Notes under the pieces: model-generated
What the model was told of the DNA's origin: nothing
Database searches by the model: none
The model's input: only the letters and a program-made list of their open reading frames with translations
Position numbers and translations under genes: made by a program
From: Desulfobacterales bacterium
GTDB taxonomy: Bacteria; Desulfobacterota; Desulfobacteria; Desulfobacterales; JADGBH01
DNA: 64,000 nucleotides
Assembly (NCBI GenBank): GCA_015231595.1
Contig: JADGBH010000002.1
Span: 95,671-159,670 of the forward strand
Direction of reading: 5' to 3'
Shown: positions 27,112-34,916 of the stretch, piece by piece
How the letters are laid out: every line of letters begins with the position of its first letter
Numbering within the stretch: position 1 is the first letter of the stretch

Positions 27112-27576
27112 ATGATAGAAAACGAAAAAGTTATTTTATTAGTCGAGGATAATCCTGATGACGTAATTCTTACGATGCGGGCTCTTAAAAAAAGTAAAAT
27201 TCGTAATCATGTAGTAGTGGTTCAAGATGGTGAAGAAGCATTGGATTATTTATTTTGTACTGGAAAATATCAAAATAGGGATAAAACTGAAAGACCCCAG
27301 GTAGTGCTTTTAGATCTTAAACTTCCTAAAATTGACGGACTTGAAGTTTTAAAGCGCATGCGGGAAGATTCTCGGACGAGACTAATGCCGGTTGTTATTT
27401 TAACAACATCAAAAGAGCAATCTGATATGCTGAGGGGCTATGAATTGGGTGTTAACAGCTATATTCGTAAACCAGTTGATTTCAATCAGTTTGTAGAAGC
27501 AGTCGGTCAATTGACACTTTATTGGGTTGTCTTAAATGAACCACCACCTTCAGCAACCAATAATTTATTGGATTGA
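27112..27576 (+). CDS. Rcp1-type single-domain response regulator
   Basis: The 154-residue protein is a lone receiver: ILLVEDNPDDVILTMRALKK (acidic pocket near residues 11-16), phosphoacceptor Asp in VVLLDLKLPKIDG (near 66), Thr in VILTTS, Lys in SYIRKP, and the long LTLYWVVLNEPPP tail of the Rcp1 family. No output domain exists; these regulators pass phosphate or act by protein contact. Start ATG 27112 is chosen because GGAG lies 9 bases before it; an upstream in-frame start would overlap the kinase gene. It is nearly the same as the receiver of the next gene, so a duplication is evident. Confidence 0.9.
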   Translation: MIENEKVILLVEDNPDDVILTMRALKKSKIRNHVVVVQDGEEALDYLFCTGKYQNRDKTERPQVVLLDLKLPKIDGLEVLKRMREDSRTRLMPVVILTTSKEQSDMLRGYELGVNSYIRKPVDFNQFVEAVGQLTLYWVVLNEPPPSATNNLLD

Positions 27577-27614
27577 TAAAAGATATATTATCCACAGTTA
27601 TAAGGACAAAAAAT

Positions 27615-28439
27615 ATGGATAAATTCGAGCCAAATAATAATTATAGACGATTGTTTGATTTTCTTGGATTAGGCGCTTATAAGTTGGCTGCTGATGGGAC
27701 AGTATTATTTATGGATCATAATGCCGTTCAAATTTTTGAATTGAAAGGATTGTTGACAAGCCCTGCAGATGTAGTTGGAAAAAATTTTAACGAACTTATT
27801 CAAGCTGAAAAACCTTGGCCACTATTTTGGGATGAAATAAAGCAGCAAGGGATAATTTATAATCTTTTATATCTATTCAAAACAGGCAGCGGCAAAAATA
27901 AAATGACGATGCACTCAGTTGGTTGGGGCAAGGAATTAGAATGTAGCGAATTTATAGAGGGTTTGGTGCGAGAAGTTGATCTGCCTGGCGACTCTTTAAT
28001 CGAAACTGAAAAAATAATTTTACTTGTAGAAGACAATCCTGATGATGTATTTTTAACTAAACGAGCTCTTAAAAAGAGTAAAATTCACAATAAAATAGTG
28101 GTAGTAAATGATGGGGAAGAGGCTTTAGAATATCTATTCGGCACTGGTCGCTATCAAAATCGCAATAAGAATGAAAGTCCACAAGTTGTTCTTTTAGATC
28201 TTAAGCTTCCTAAAATTGATGGATTAGAAGTTCTTAAACGTATGCGTCAAGATGAGCGAACAAGGATGTTGCCTGTAGTTATTCTGACTACTTCCAAAGA
28301 GCAATCAGATATGCTAAAAGGCTACGAACTTGGCGCTAATAGTTATATCCGTAAACCTGTAAATTTTAATCAGTTTGTTGATGCTGTAGGCCAGTTAGCG
28401 CTTTACTGGATGGTAATAAATGAGGCTCCTCCTTCCTAA
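27615..28439 (+). CDS. PAS-like domain fused to an Rcp1-type receiver
   Basis: The 274-residue protein has an N-terminal PAS-like region (about residues 8-120: LFDFLGLGAYKLAADGTVLF, then VVGKNFNELI and a beta-rich end) and a C-terminal receiver (about 135-274). The receiver's ILLVEDNPDDVFLTKRALKK, VVLLDLKLPKIDG, VILTTS and SYIRKP match the preceding regulator in about four of five positions by eye. It starts at ATG 27615 behind AAGGAC; a TTG at 27573 also exists but overlaps the upstream gene. PAS before REC without an output domain is unusual; it may sense a second signal and tune phosphoacceptance. Function is unproven. Confidence 0.78.
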   Translation: MDKFEPNNNYRRLFDFLGLGAYKLAADGTVLFMDHNAVQIFELKGLLTSPADVVGKNFNELIQAEKPWPLFWDEIKQQGIIYNLLYLFKTGSGKNKMTMHSVGWGKELECSEFIEGLVREVDLPGDSLIETEKIILLVEDNPDDVFLTKRALKKSKIHNKIVVVNDGEEALEYLFGTGRYQNRNKNESPQVVLLDLKLPKIDGLEVLKRMRQDERTRMLPVVILTTSKEQSDMLKGYELGANSYIRKPVNFNQFVDAVGQLALYWMVINEAPPS

Positions 28440-28482
28440 GGAAAGAAGTAGTTAATAACTTTCTATTTTTTTGTAAGGGCTG

Positions 28483-28537
28483 CCGGCTGGTGACCCTCTA
28501 ACAATTATTGATTAATGGGCATTGGGCGACCAGGCGG
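28483..28537. repeat. GC-rich imperfect inverted repeat between cluster genes
   Basis: CCGGCTGGTGACCC (28483-28496) faces GGGCGACCAGGCGG (28524-28537), complementary in 11 of 14 positions, around an AT-rich loop that includes AATTATTGAT, a string also found in the palindromes at 1657 and 32441. It lies in a 137-base gap. It may be a scar of the duplication or an RNA structure; no T run follows. Confidence 0.35.
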
Positions 28538-28576
28538 CCATGCCTGAAATATATAAAATAAAAAATATAATTAAAG

Positions 28577-29299
28577 ATGAGAGCAGAAGAACCAAATAAC
28601 TTAGAAAACGCCGTTAGTCTTCAAGAATTAAATCGTGAAATAGACCTTTTGCTGTATGCCATTTCTCATGATCTGAGGGCTCCCTTGCGGGCTATCGATG
28701 GATTTAGCGAAGCGCTTTTAGAAGATTATACTGATGTTTTGGATGACATGGGTAAAGATTTCATCAAAAGAATTCAAAAAGCCGGCAAACTCTTAGGTCG
28801 TTATATTGATGCAGCCTTAAATGTTTCGAGGCAAACAAGGGGAGAAATGAGCTTAGAAGATGTTGATTTGAGCGCTTTAGCTCATCAAATTACCGAAGCC
28901 CTTATAAATCGACAACCTGAGCGTAAAGTCAGCTTTATAATTGAAGATAAAATTAATACTTTTGGTGATAAACGACTTTTAGCAATACTTTTAGAAACGC
29001 TTTTCGATAATGCCTGGAAGTTTACTTCTAAAAATGATGTAGCTACTATAATTGAATTTAACGTCAGGGAAGAAAATGGCAAAAATGTCTTTTTTTTGAG
29101 TGATAACGGTGTTGGATTTGATATGGAATACGCAAATCGACGACTTTTTGGTTTATTTCAGCGTATGCATTCAGAAGATAAGTTTGAAGGAATAGGCACA
29201 GGTCTGGCAACTGCCAAACGGATTATTAACCGACATGGCGGTCGTATTTGGGCTGAATCTAAAGTCAATGAAGGCTCTACATTTTTTTTTAATTTATGA
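28577..29299 (+). CDS. Soluble histidine kinase without a sensor domain
   Basis: The 240-residue protein holds only HisKA and HATPase: ISHDLRAPLRAIDGFSEALL (His near residue 33), N-box TLFDNAWKFT, G1 SDNGVGFDM and a changed G2 GIGTGLATA instead of GTGIGLA. It is closely similar to the C-terminal core of the kinase at 25203, including the HGGRIWAES ending, so it looks like a copy that lost its sensor. Without an input domain it could be constitutive, driven by a partner, or act as a phosphatase. The swapped G2 residues might reduce ATPase activity. It is a proper gene with good codon use. Confidence 0.83.
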   Translation: MRAEEPNNLENAVSLQELNREIDLLLYAISHDLRAPLRAIDGFSEALLEDYTDVLDDMGKDFIKRIQKAGKLLGRYIDAALNVSRQTRGEMSLEDVDLSALAHQITEALINRQPERKVSFIIEDKINTFGDKRLLAILLETLFDNAWKFTSKNDVATIIEFNVREENGKNVFFLSDNGVGFDMEYANRRLFGLFQRMHSEDKFEGIGTGLATAKRIINRHGGRIWAESKVNEGSTFFFNL

Positions 29300-29350
29300 T
29301 AATTTCATTAACATAGGCTAAAACTTAAAAAACGAAAAATAATTCATATA

Positions 29351-32300
29351 ATGGAACATACCTTACGTGTATTGATTATTGAAGATTCGGAAGATGATGC
29401 CATCCTTATGACTCGTTTACTAAAAAAAGGAGGGTATAAATTAGTATGGAGGAGAATTGCTAATGCTGAAAGCTTGATTAGCGCCCTTGATGAACCCTGG
29501 GATATTATCTTATCTGATTATTCAATGCCTGGTTTTGATGGCCGTTCAGCCTTAGAAATAGTTAAAAATAAAGGCATGGATATACCTTTTATTGTAATTT
29601 CTGGTTTTTTGATTGAAGAAAATGCCGTTGAAATTCTGAAAGCCGGAGCTGGAGATTTTGTTGCAAAGGGTCAATGGGCGAGGTTTGTTCCTGCTATTGA
29701 AAGAGAACTCAGGGAAGCTGAAGAACGTCGTGAGAAGCAGAAGGCTAAAAAAGCTAAGGAAGAAGCTGAAGCAAGGTATAGAAGCCTCTTTGAACATATG
29801 AATGAAGGGGTTTATCAGAGCACACCTGAAGGACACTTTATAGTTGCTAATCCAGCCATGGCTCGTATTCTTGGTTATGATTCAAGTGATGAGCTTATTC
29901 AAAAAACAGCTAAAATCAATGAACACTTATTTGTTAATCTAAATGAACAGCATGAATTTTTTAGATATTTGAAACAAACTGGCTCAGTCAATGGTTTTGA
30001 AGCTCAAATGTTTCGCAAGAATCGTGCTAAGATTTGGGTTTCAATTCATTCTCATGCCATTAGGAATAATGAAGGTGATGTTGAGCTAATTGAGGGCTGG
30101 GTAGAAGATATCAGTGAGCGCCGCCAAGCTGAAGAAGAATTAAAAAAATATCGTGAACATCTAGAAAAAATGGTAGCTTTGCGCACTTCTGAACTGAAGA
30201 GCGCCAACGAAGAACTACAGAAAGCCAAAGAAATTGCCGATGCTGCTACACGCGCTAAAAGTGAGTTTTTAGCAAACATGAGCCATGAAATTCGAACACC
30301 AATGAATGGAGTGATTAGTGCAGCTGAGCTAATCATGAATGAAGAACTAAGCCCAAAAGTTAATAAATACCTTCAAATTATTCATACTTCTGCATACTCA
30401 CTATTAGGAGTAATTAATGATATTCTCGATTTTTCTAAGATTGAAGCCGGACAATTAGTGGAAGAAAAAGCTCCATTCTTGCTGAATGAGCTTTTAGATA
30501 ATATAATCAGTATCTTTATTAGCAAAGCCTCCGAAAAAAGAATTGAACTTTTACTTGATATGGATACCGACATTCCTATTGATTTGATTGGTGATTCACT
30601 ACGATTGCAACAAATTCTCACTAATTTAATAGGTAATGCTATTAAATTTACCGATCAAGGTGGCTCTGTTACTATTGGTGTAAAAAATATTTCAAATTTG
30701 AAAGATGAAGTAAAGCTACAATTTTCTATTGAAGATACCGGTATAGGAATCAATGACGAACAGATAGATAAATTATTTAAGCCTTTCAGTCAGGCTGATG
30801 CCTCAATTACAAGAAAATATGGTGGGACAGGTTTAGGGTTAACAATCTGTAAACAATTAGTAAAAATGATGGGAGGAGAAATTTGGGTAAAAAGTGAGTT
30901 AAATAAAGGGAGTTCTTTCTTTTTCATTTTAAATTTAAAACGTCAGTCTCAAGACTCGACCAGATTTGTTATGGTGAAAGATTTAGCTGGATTAAAGGTG
31001 TTACTACTTGACAATAGCTCTAAAAGTGGCTTGATTACCAAAAAAATTCTCAACTCCTTTGGATTTAGAGTGGATTTTGTCACTTCAAGTTCTATGCTCT
31101 TAGATCTCCTGAAGCAAAAAGTGTCTTCAAAAGACCCCTTTCAATTAATAATTTTCCAGCGGTTTATGTCTGAAATGGATGGGCTTGAGCTATCAAAAGA
31201 AATTAGGTTTGGGCTTAAGGTAACTACTCCTATTATTATCATCTGTGATTATGGCAAGGAGGTTGATACTTATGATCATGAAACATCTGATATTAATGGT
31301 TTTTTACTAAAACCTCTTAGCGCTTCAGCTATTTACAATTTAATTATGGATGTTTTTGGCAAAGAAACTTCTAAGATTCTAAAACCTAAAAAAGAGCTTA
31401 TCAAAAATGCTTCAGCTTATAAGAACGAACTTGCGGGCCTTAACATATTAGTAGCTGAAGATAATGCTACTAATCAAGCTGTTGTTTCAGCTATCCTTAA
31501 ACTGGTAGGAATCAAGGCGAAGATAGCAAAAGACGGCAATGAAGCCTTAGAATTATTTAAAAAAAATATTTTTGATGCCATATTAATGGACGTGCAGATG
31601 CCTGAAATGGATGGTTTTGAGGCTACCAGATTAATCCGTAAATTTGAAGCTGAAATAGGAGATAGCCATATTCCAATTATTGCCATGACAGCTCATGCTA
31701 TGAAGGGTGATGAAGAAAAATGCCTGCAGGCTGGAATGGATGCCTATGTTTCAAAGCCAATAAATCATAATATTTTCTTTAAGACTCTCGCAAACACTAT
31801 TAAATTAGAAAAGCAAAAAGTGATTCCTGAAAATTTTTTGATAGAAGACGTTGATAAACTTAGCGAAGAACCTCTTCCAGAACTACCAGGTATAAATGTC
31901 AGGACAGCAATGGTTGCTTTAAATTTTGACTGGAAAACTTTTCAAGAAATATTGATTCGTTTTATGCACAGCAATAAAAACACTATGACTAACATCTATT
32001 TGTCCCTTGAGCAAAAAAAATGGGATGTTTTGAAAAATATTGCCCACGGTCTTAAAGGGAGTGGTTCTAATATTGGAGCCTATGATTTGGAGCAGGTTGC
32101 TAAAAACTTGGAGATGGCTAATATTTTCGATTCAACATTAATAGATGCTGTGGAAAAAGAATTGAATAAAGTCATCCAATCAATCCAACAGTTGGAAGAA
32201 TCTAAAAATTTTGACATCCCTCTTTCAGAGTCAAAAATAAATCAAAAACTTTTTTCTAAAACTATAATCCAACTAATCGAAGCTATTGAATATTGTGATC

Positions 32301-32431
32301 CAGTAATGAGTAAGCAATATTTTAAAATCCTCAAGTATAATATTGATGATCCCTCTATTCAAACTTTAGAAAAATATCTATCTAATTATGATTTTGATCA
32401 AGCTTTAGAAATTGCGCAAAGATTCTCTTAA
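29351..32431 (+). CDS. Hybrid histidine kinase REC-PAS-HisKA-HATPase-REC-REC-HPt
   Basis: The 1026-residue cytoplasmic protein has, in order: a receiver (residues 5-122, LIIEDSEDD, SDYSMPGFDG); a PAS domain (about 140-260); coiled coil; HisKA FLANMSHEIRTPMNG (His near 319); HATPase (NLIGNAIKFT, DTGIGI, GTGLGLTI); a degenerate receiver (about 545-675) where LDNSS replaces the acidic pair and LIIFQRFMSEMDG has Gln for the phosphoacceptor Asp; an intact receiver (about 690-815, LVAEDNATNQ, LMDVQMPEMDG); and an HPt domain with AHGLKGSGSNIG (about 895). It can run an internal phosphorelay, with the first receiver possibly a regulatory input from the upstream kinases. It ends the operon. Confidence 0.9.
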   Translation: MEHTLRVLIIEDSEDDAILMTRLLKKGGYKLVWRRIANAESLISALDEPWDIILSDYSMPGFDGRSALEIVKNKGMDIPFIVISGFLIEENAVEILKAGAGDFVAKGQWARFVPAIERELREAEERREKQKAKKAKEEAEARYRSLFEHMNEGVYQSTPEGHFIVANPAMARILGYDSSDELIQKTAKINEHLFVNLNEQHEFFRYLKQTGSVNGFEAQMFRKNRAKIWVSIHSHAIRNNEGDVELIEGWVEDISERRQAEEELKKYREHLEKMVALRTSELKSANEELQKAKEIADAATRAKSEFLANMSHEIRTPMNGVISAAELIMNEELSPKVNKYLQIIHTSAYSLLGVINDILDFSKIEAGQLVEEKAPFLLNELLDNIISIFISKASEKRIELLLDMDTDIPIDLIGDSLRLQQILTNLIGNAIKFTDQGGSVTIGVKNISNLKDEVKLQFSIEDTGIGINDEQIDKLFKPFSQADASITRKYGGTGLGLTICKQLVKMMGGEIWVKSELNKGSSFFFILNLKRQSQDSTRFVMVKDLAGLKVLLLDNSSKSGLITKKILNSFGFRVDFVTSSSMLLDLLKQKVSSKDPFQLIIFQRFMSEMDGLELSKEIRFGLKVTTPIIIICDYGKEVDTYDHETSDINGFLLKPLSASAIYNLIMDVFGKETSKILKPKKELIKNASAYKNELAGLNILVAEDNATNQAVVSAILKLVGIKAKIAKDGNEALELFKKNIFDAILMDVQMPEMDGFEATRLIRKFEAEIGDSHIPIIAMTAHAMKGDEEKCLQAGMDAYVSKPINHNIFFKTLANTIKLEKQKVIPENFLIEDVDKLSEEPLPELPGINVRTAMVALNFDWKTFQEILIRFMHSNKNTMTNIYLSLEQKKWDVLKNIAHGLKGSGSNIGAYDLEQVAKNLEMANIFDSTLIDAVEKELNKVIQSIQQLEESKNFDIPLSESKINQKLFSKTIIQLIEAIEYCDPVMSKQYFKILKYNIDDPSIQTLEKYLSNYDFDQALEIAQRFS

Positions 32432-32440
32432 CGAAACAAA

Positions 32441-32540
32441 TAATTATTGATAATATTATCATTAATAAAAGATTTTATTTTCTACTTCCACTATTTTTAG
32501 CCTTATTCATAGATATACACTATTGATAAATATATCAATA
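32441..32540 (+). repeat. Palindrome-core-palindrome intergenic element, copy B
   Basis: The left palindrome includes GATAATATTATC (32449-32460). The core TATTTTTAGCCTTA lies at 32492-32505. The right palindrome TATTGATA-AATA-TATCAATA lies at 32521-32540. Spacing of centres (about 76 bp) and core position match copy A at 1657. It lies between convergent genes, so it is not a shared promoter. Confidence 0.6.
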
Positions 32541-32586
32541 TGTAATTATTTTTTGTACTGGTGATGTTATACAGAAAATCGATGAG

Positions 32587-32627
32587 AAAAAGCCTCGCCT
32601 TTTTTAAAAGGACGAGGCTTTTTTATT
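32587..32627. terminator. Bidirectional rho-independent terminator between convergent operons
   Basis: The stem AAAAAGCCTCG / CGAGGCTTTTT (32587-32597, 32613-32623) is extended inside by CCTTTT / AAAAGG with one bulged A. A-runs and T-runs on both sides let it end both the plus-strand signalling operon and the minus-strand qrc operon. Confidence 0.88.
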
Positions 32628-32637
32628 CTTCAAAAAA

Positions 32638-32802
32638 TTAATGATGGCTATGGCTTCCGCTGTCTTCTTTATTCGTATCGATAATAGACTTTACTACACA
32701 ATAAGTTACTCCTAAGCCCATTATTGATAAAGCATACCATAAAGCTCCCATGAAGAGAAGGTGACTTGTATCCCATACCCATTCAAATATAAATGGAAAC
32801 AT
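32638..32802 (-). CDS. 54-residue membrane protein at the end of the qrc operon
   Basis: This small protein has one central membrane helix (about residues 14-40, LLFMGALWYALSIMGLGVTY), a Trp-rich start (FEWVWDTSHL) and a His-rich tail (GSHSHH). ATG 32802 is chosen because GGAGG sits 8 bases upstream; a longer in-frame start at 32832 has none. It follows the QrcD gene by 36 bases on the same strand and is closed by the terminator at 32587. It may be an accessory subunit or assembly factor of the Qrc complex, like the tiny subunits of cytochrome oxidases. Family unknown to me; the role is inferred from position. Confidence 0.7.
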   Translation of the reverse strand: MFPFIFEWVWDTSHLLFMGALWYALSIMGLGVTYCVVKSIIDTNKEDSGSHSHH

Positions 32803-32838
32803 TATTTTTTCCTCCAATATATTTTTAAGCAATATTTT

Positions 32839-34080
32839 TTAAGAGTTATATAATTCCTGTTCCTGTGGGAAAACTGGTAAATAGCGATATGACAATGCTA
32901 TTAAAATTATTCCATAGGCAACAGGTAAAACAGTTGTTGCAATTTCTTGCCAGCTTGGGAAATACATATACCATTCTTCAAAAGAAAGAACAGGAACAGC
33001 CATTACTTGTAATACCATAACCCACCGATTTGTGGTAACTCCTATTACTGCACAGATAATAGCTATCATAAGTAAGAAAGAATTACTTCGTCCTTTTTTT
33101 GTTATTAATATTAATGCAGGTAAAATCCCTCCGATAACTATTTCAAGAAAAAGTATCCAATAACCATACAAAGAATTATTGGAATAAAATTGACCTATTT
33201 CAAAGCCCATAGAAGGCGCAGTAGTATAAGCCCAGTATGCAGTATCAATTATTTTTGCTATGATGTAAGTAAAAATCATCCATCCCGATATTTTGGCAAG
33301 TAGCTCAATTACATTATCTTTAACAAGTTTTTTACGGGTAATAAATTCTGTAATTTTTGTTATAAGAATTGTAAAACAAGGACCGCAGGCGGCGGCTGAC
33401 CATGTAAATAAAAAGAATGTCCATGGCCATACAAAAATGCCTTCTCTGTAAGCAAACGGTCTTCCGTAAAGAACTCCAGCAACACCGCCAAGAGAACCTT
33501 GATGGAAGCATGAAAGAAAAGCTCCAGTTGCAGCAAATACAGCCATTACTTCATGTAAATTATGGCTTAAATGATGCCAAAAAGCATTTTTATATATTTG
33601 AGGATTTTCAAGTATAAGAGGAAGATATTCAATAGTAAGAACTCCGAAATAACATGTTAAACAAAAAGCAACTTCTGTTAGCATAGAATGGACATTTGCA
33701 TGCCAAAATATAAACCAACCCCTTAAAGGCTGTCCAATATCTATAGCAAGAATAAGTAAAGCTGAACTATAGCAAATAAAGCCTATTATAACTGCAAAAT
33801 TAATTATATTTTTTAATTCATCTTTTCCTACAATATATCTTAAAAAACCTGTAAAAAAAGCTCCACCGCCTAAGGCAATTACAGCAAGGTCTGCCCAAAT
33901 CCAAAGGGCAAATCCATAAGCATCGTTCATGTTAGTTTGGTTAAGGCCTTTAAACCAGCACAAAAACATGGCATAAACACCCCAGAGTAAAACAGCACTT
34001 ACAACGGCTATACCTCCATAAAAAACTTTAGGGGAACACCGTTTTAAATCACTTGGAATTAATGCAGCATCATCTATCAT
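32839..34080 (-). CDS. qrcD: Menaquinone reductase integral membrane subunit QrcD (NrfD/PsrC type)
   Basis: The 413-residue protein is an NrfD/PsrC-family quinone-reactive membrane subunit with about ten hydrophobic helices spread over the whole length (for instance near residues 20-40, 56-80, 94-115, 135-160). It follows QrcA, B and C in order, as in sulfate reducers. In the characterised complex QrcD reduces menaquinone with electrons arriving from periplasmic cytochrome c3 and hydrogenases or formate dehydrogenases, and conserves energy. Start ATG 34080 is followed by MIDDAALIPSDLKRCSPK, a cytoplasmic N-terminus. Identification rests on gene order plus family features. Confidence 0.87.
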   Translation of the reverse strand: MIDDAALIPSDLKRCSPKVFYGGIAVVSAVLLWGVYAMFLCWFKGLNQTNMNDAYGFALWIWADLAVIALGGGAFFTGFLRYIVGKDELKNIINFAVIIGFICYSSALLILAIDIGQPLRGWFIFWHANVHSMLTEVAFCLTCYFGVLTIEYLPLILENPQIYKNAFWHHLSHNLHEVMAVFAATGAFLSCFHQGSLGGVAGVLYGRPFAYREGIFVWPWTFFLFTWSAAACGPCFTILITKITEFITRKKLVKDNVIELLAKISGWMIFTYIIAKIIDTAYWAYTTAPSMGFEIGQFYSNNSLYGYWILFLEIVIGGILPALILITKKGRSNSFLLMIAIICAVIGVTTNRWVMVLQVMAVPVLSFEEWYMYFPSWQEIATTVLPVAYGIILIALSYRYLPVFPQEQELYNS

Positions 34081-34104
34081 AAGTCAATTGCTCCTTTATA
34101 AAGT

Positions 34105-34896
34105 CTAAACATTAACATTTTTAAACTCGTTCTTTAAATAATTATCCCCAGCTCTTCTAACCCATTCTTTTGTTGTGAGATAATACACTTTAGGGTTAGT
34201 TTGAAGCCTTTCTAAAAGCCTAAAAGCTCGAGGATCCTTCTTTAACTCATAAACTTTGTGTTCATGATTGTTTAAATTTCCAAAGGTTATTGCTCCGGCA
34301 GGACATGCTTGAGTACATGCTGTTTGGTATTCATTTTCTTCGAGTTCTTTTCTGCCTTCATAATGAGCCTTTTCCATAGCAAGTTGGTGTCGATGAAAAC
34401 AGAAACTGCATTTTTCAACAACACCACGCATTCTTGGAGAAACATTTGGACTTAAGTATTTTTTCATATCTTCTGGCCAGATAGGATCCCACCAATTAAA
34501 ATATCTTGCATGGTAAGGACAGGCGGCCATACAATACCTGCATCCAAAACATCTGGTATATATTTGGCTAACAATTCCTGTATTATGGTCATAATCCGTT
34601 GCAGTAGCTGGACAGACCGACACGCATGGTGAATGACCGAGATCTCCTTTTCCTCCGCAGTGCATGCAAGGACGCGGTATATAACAAATTTCTGTATCAG
34701 GAAAAGGTTTTCCATTTGTTAATTTATAAACACGAATCCATGTGATGCTATCAAGTTTATTTGATTCATCAACTTTAAAAGGCACATTATTTTCGGCCAT
34801 ACAGGCGACCATACACGAGCCGCAGCCTGTGCATTTATCGAGGTCTATTACCATGCCAAATTTTTTTGCGTTTTCATTATTATGAACTTCTTTCAT
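34105..34896 (-). CDS. qrcC: Menaquinone reductase iron-sulfur subunit QrcC
   Basis: The 263-residue protein is a four-cluster ferredoxin subunit of the DmsB/PsrB type. The cysteine groups are CTGCGSCMVAC (near residue 22), CMHCGGKGDLGHSPCVSVCP (near 73), CFGCRYCMAACP (near 115) and a last set KCSFCFH with CTQACPAG (near 163 and 191). No signal peptide is seen, so export would be with the Tat-dependent QrcB partner. It links QrcB to QrcD. Gene spacing is 20-24 bases to both neighbours. Confidence 0.88.
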   Translation of the reverse strand: MKEVHNNENAKKFGMVIDLDKCTGCGSCMVACMAENNVPFKVDESNKLDSITWIRVYKLTNGKPFPDTEICYIPRPCMHCGGKGDLGHSPCVSVCPATATDYDHNTGIVSQIYTRCFGCRYCMAACPYHARYFNWWDPIWPEDMKKYLSPNVSPRMRGVVEKCSFCFHRHQLAMEKAHYEGRKELEENEYQTACTQACPAGAITFGNLNNHEHKVYELKKDPRAFRLLERLQTNPKVYYLTTKEWVRRAGDNYLKNEFKNVNV

Positions 34897-34916
34897 TCAG
34901 AACCTCTTCCCTTATA

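Noticed and set aside
26998..27576. A longer version of the first response regulator starting inside the kinase gene
   Set aside because: The extra 38 residues are not receiver sequence, and a good ribosome site supports ATG 27112.
28577..29299. The sensorless kinase considered as a fragment of a frameshifted larger gene
   Set aside because: The 137 bases upstream are noncoding in all frames and the protein begins with a plausible start, so it reads as a complete short gene.
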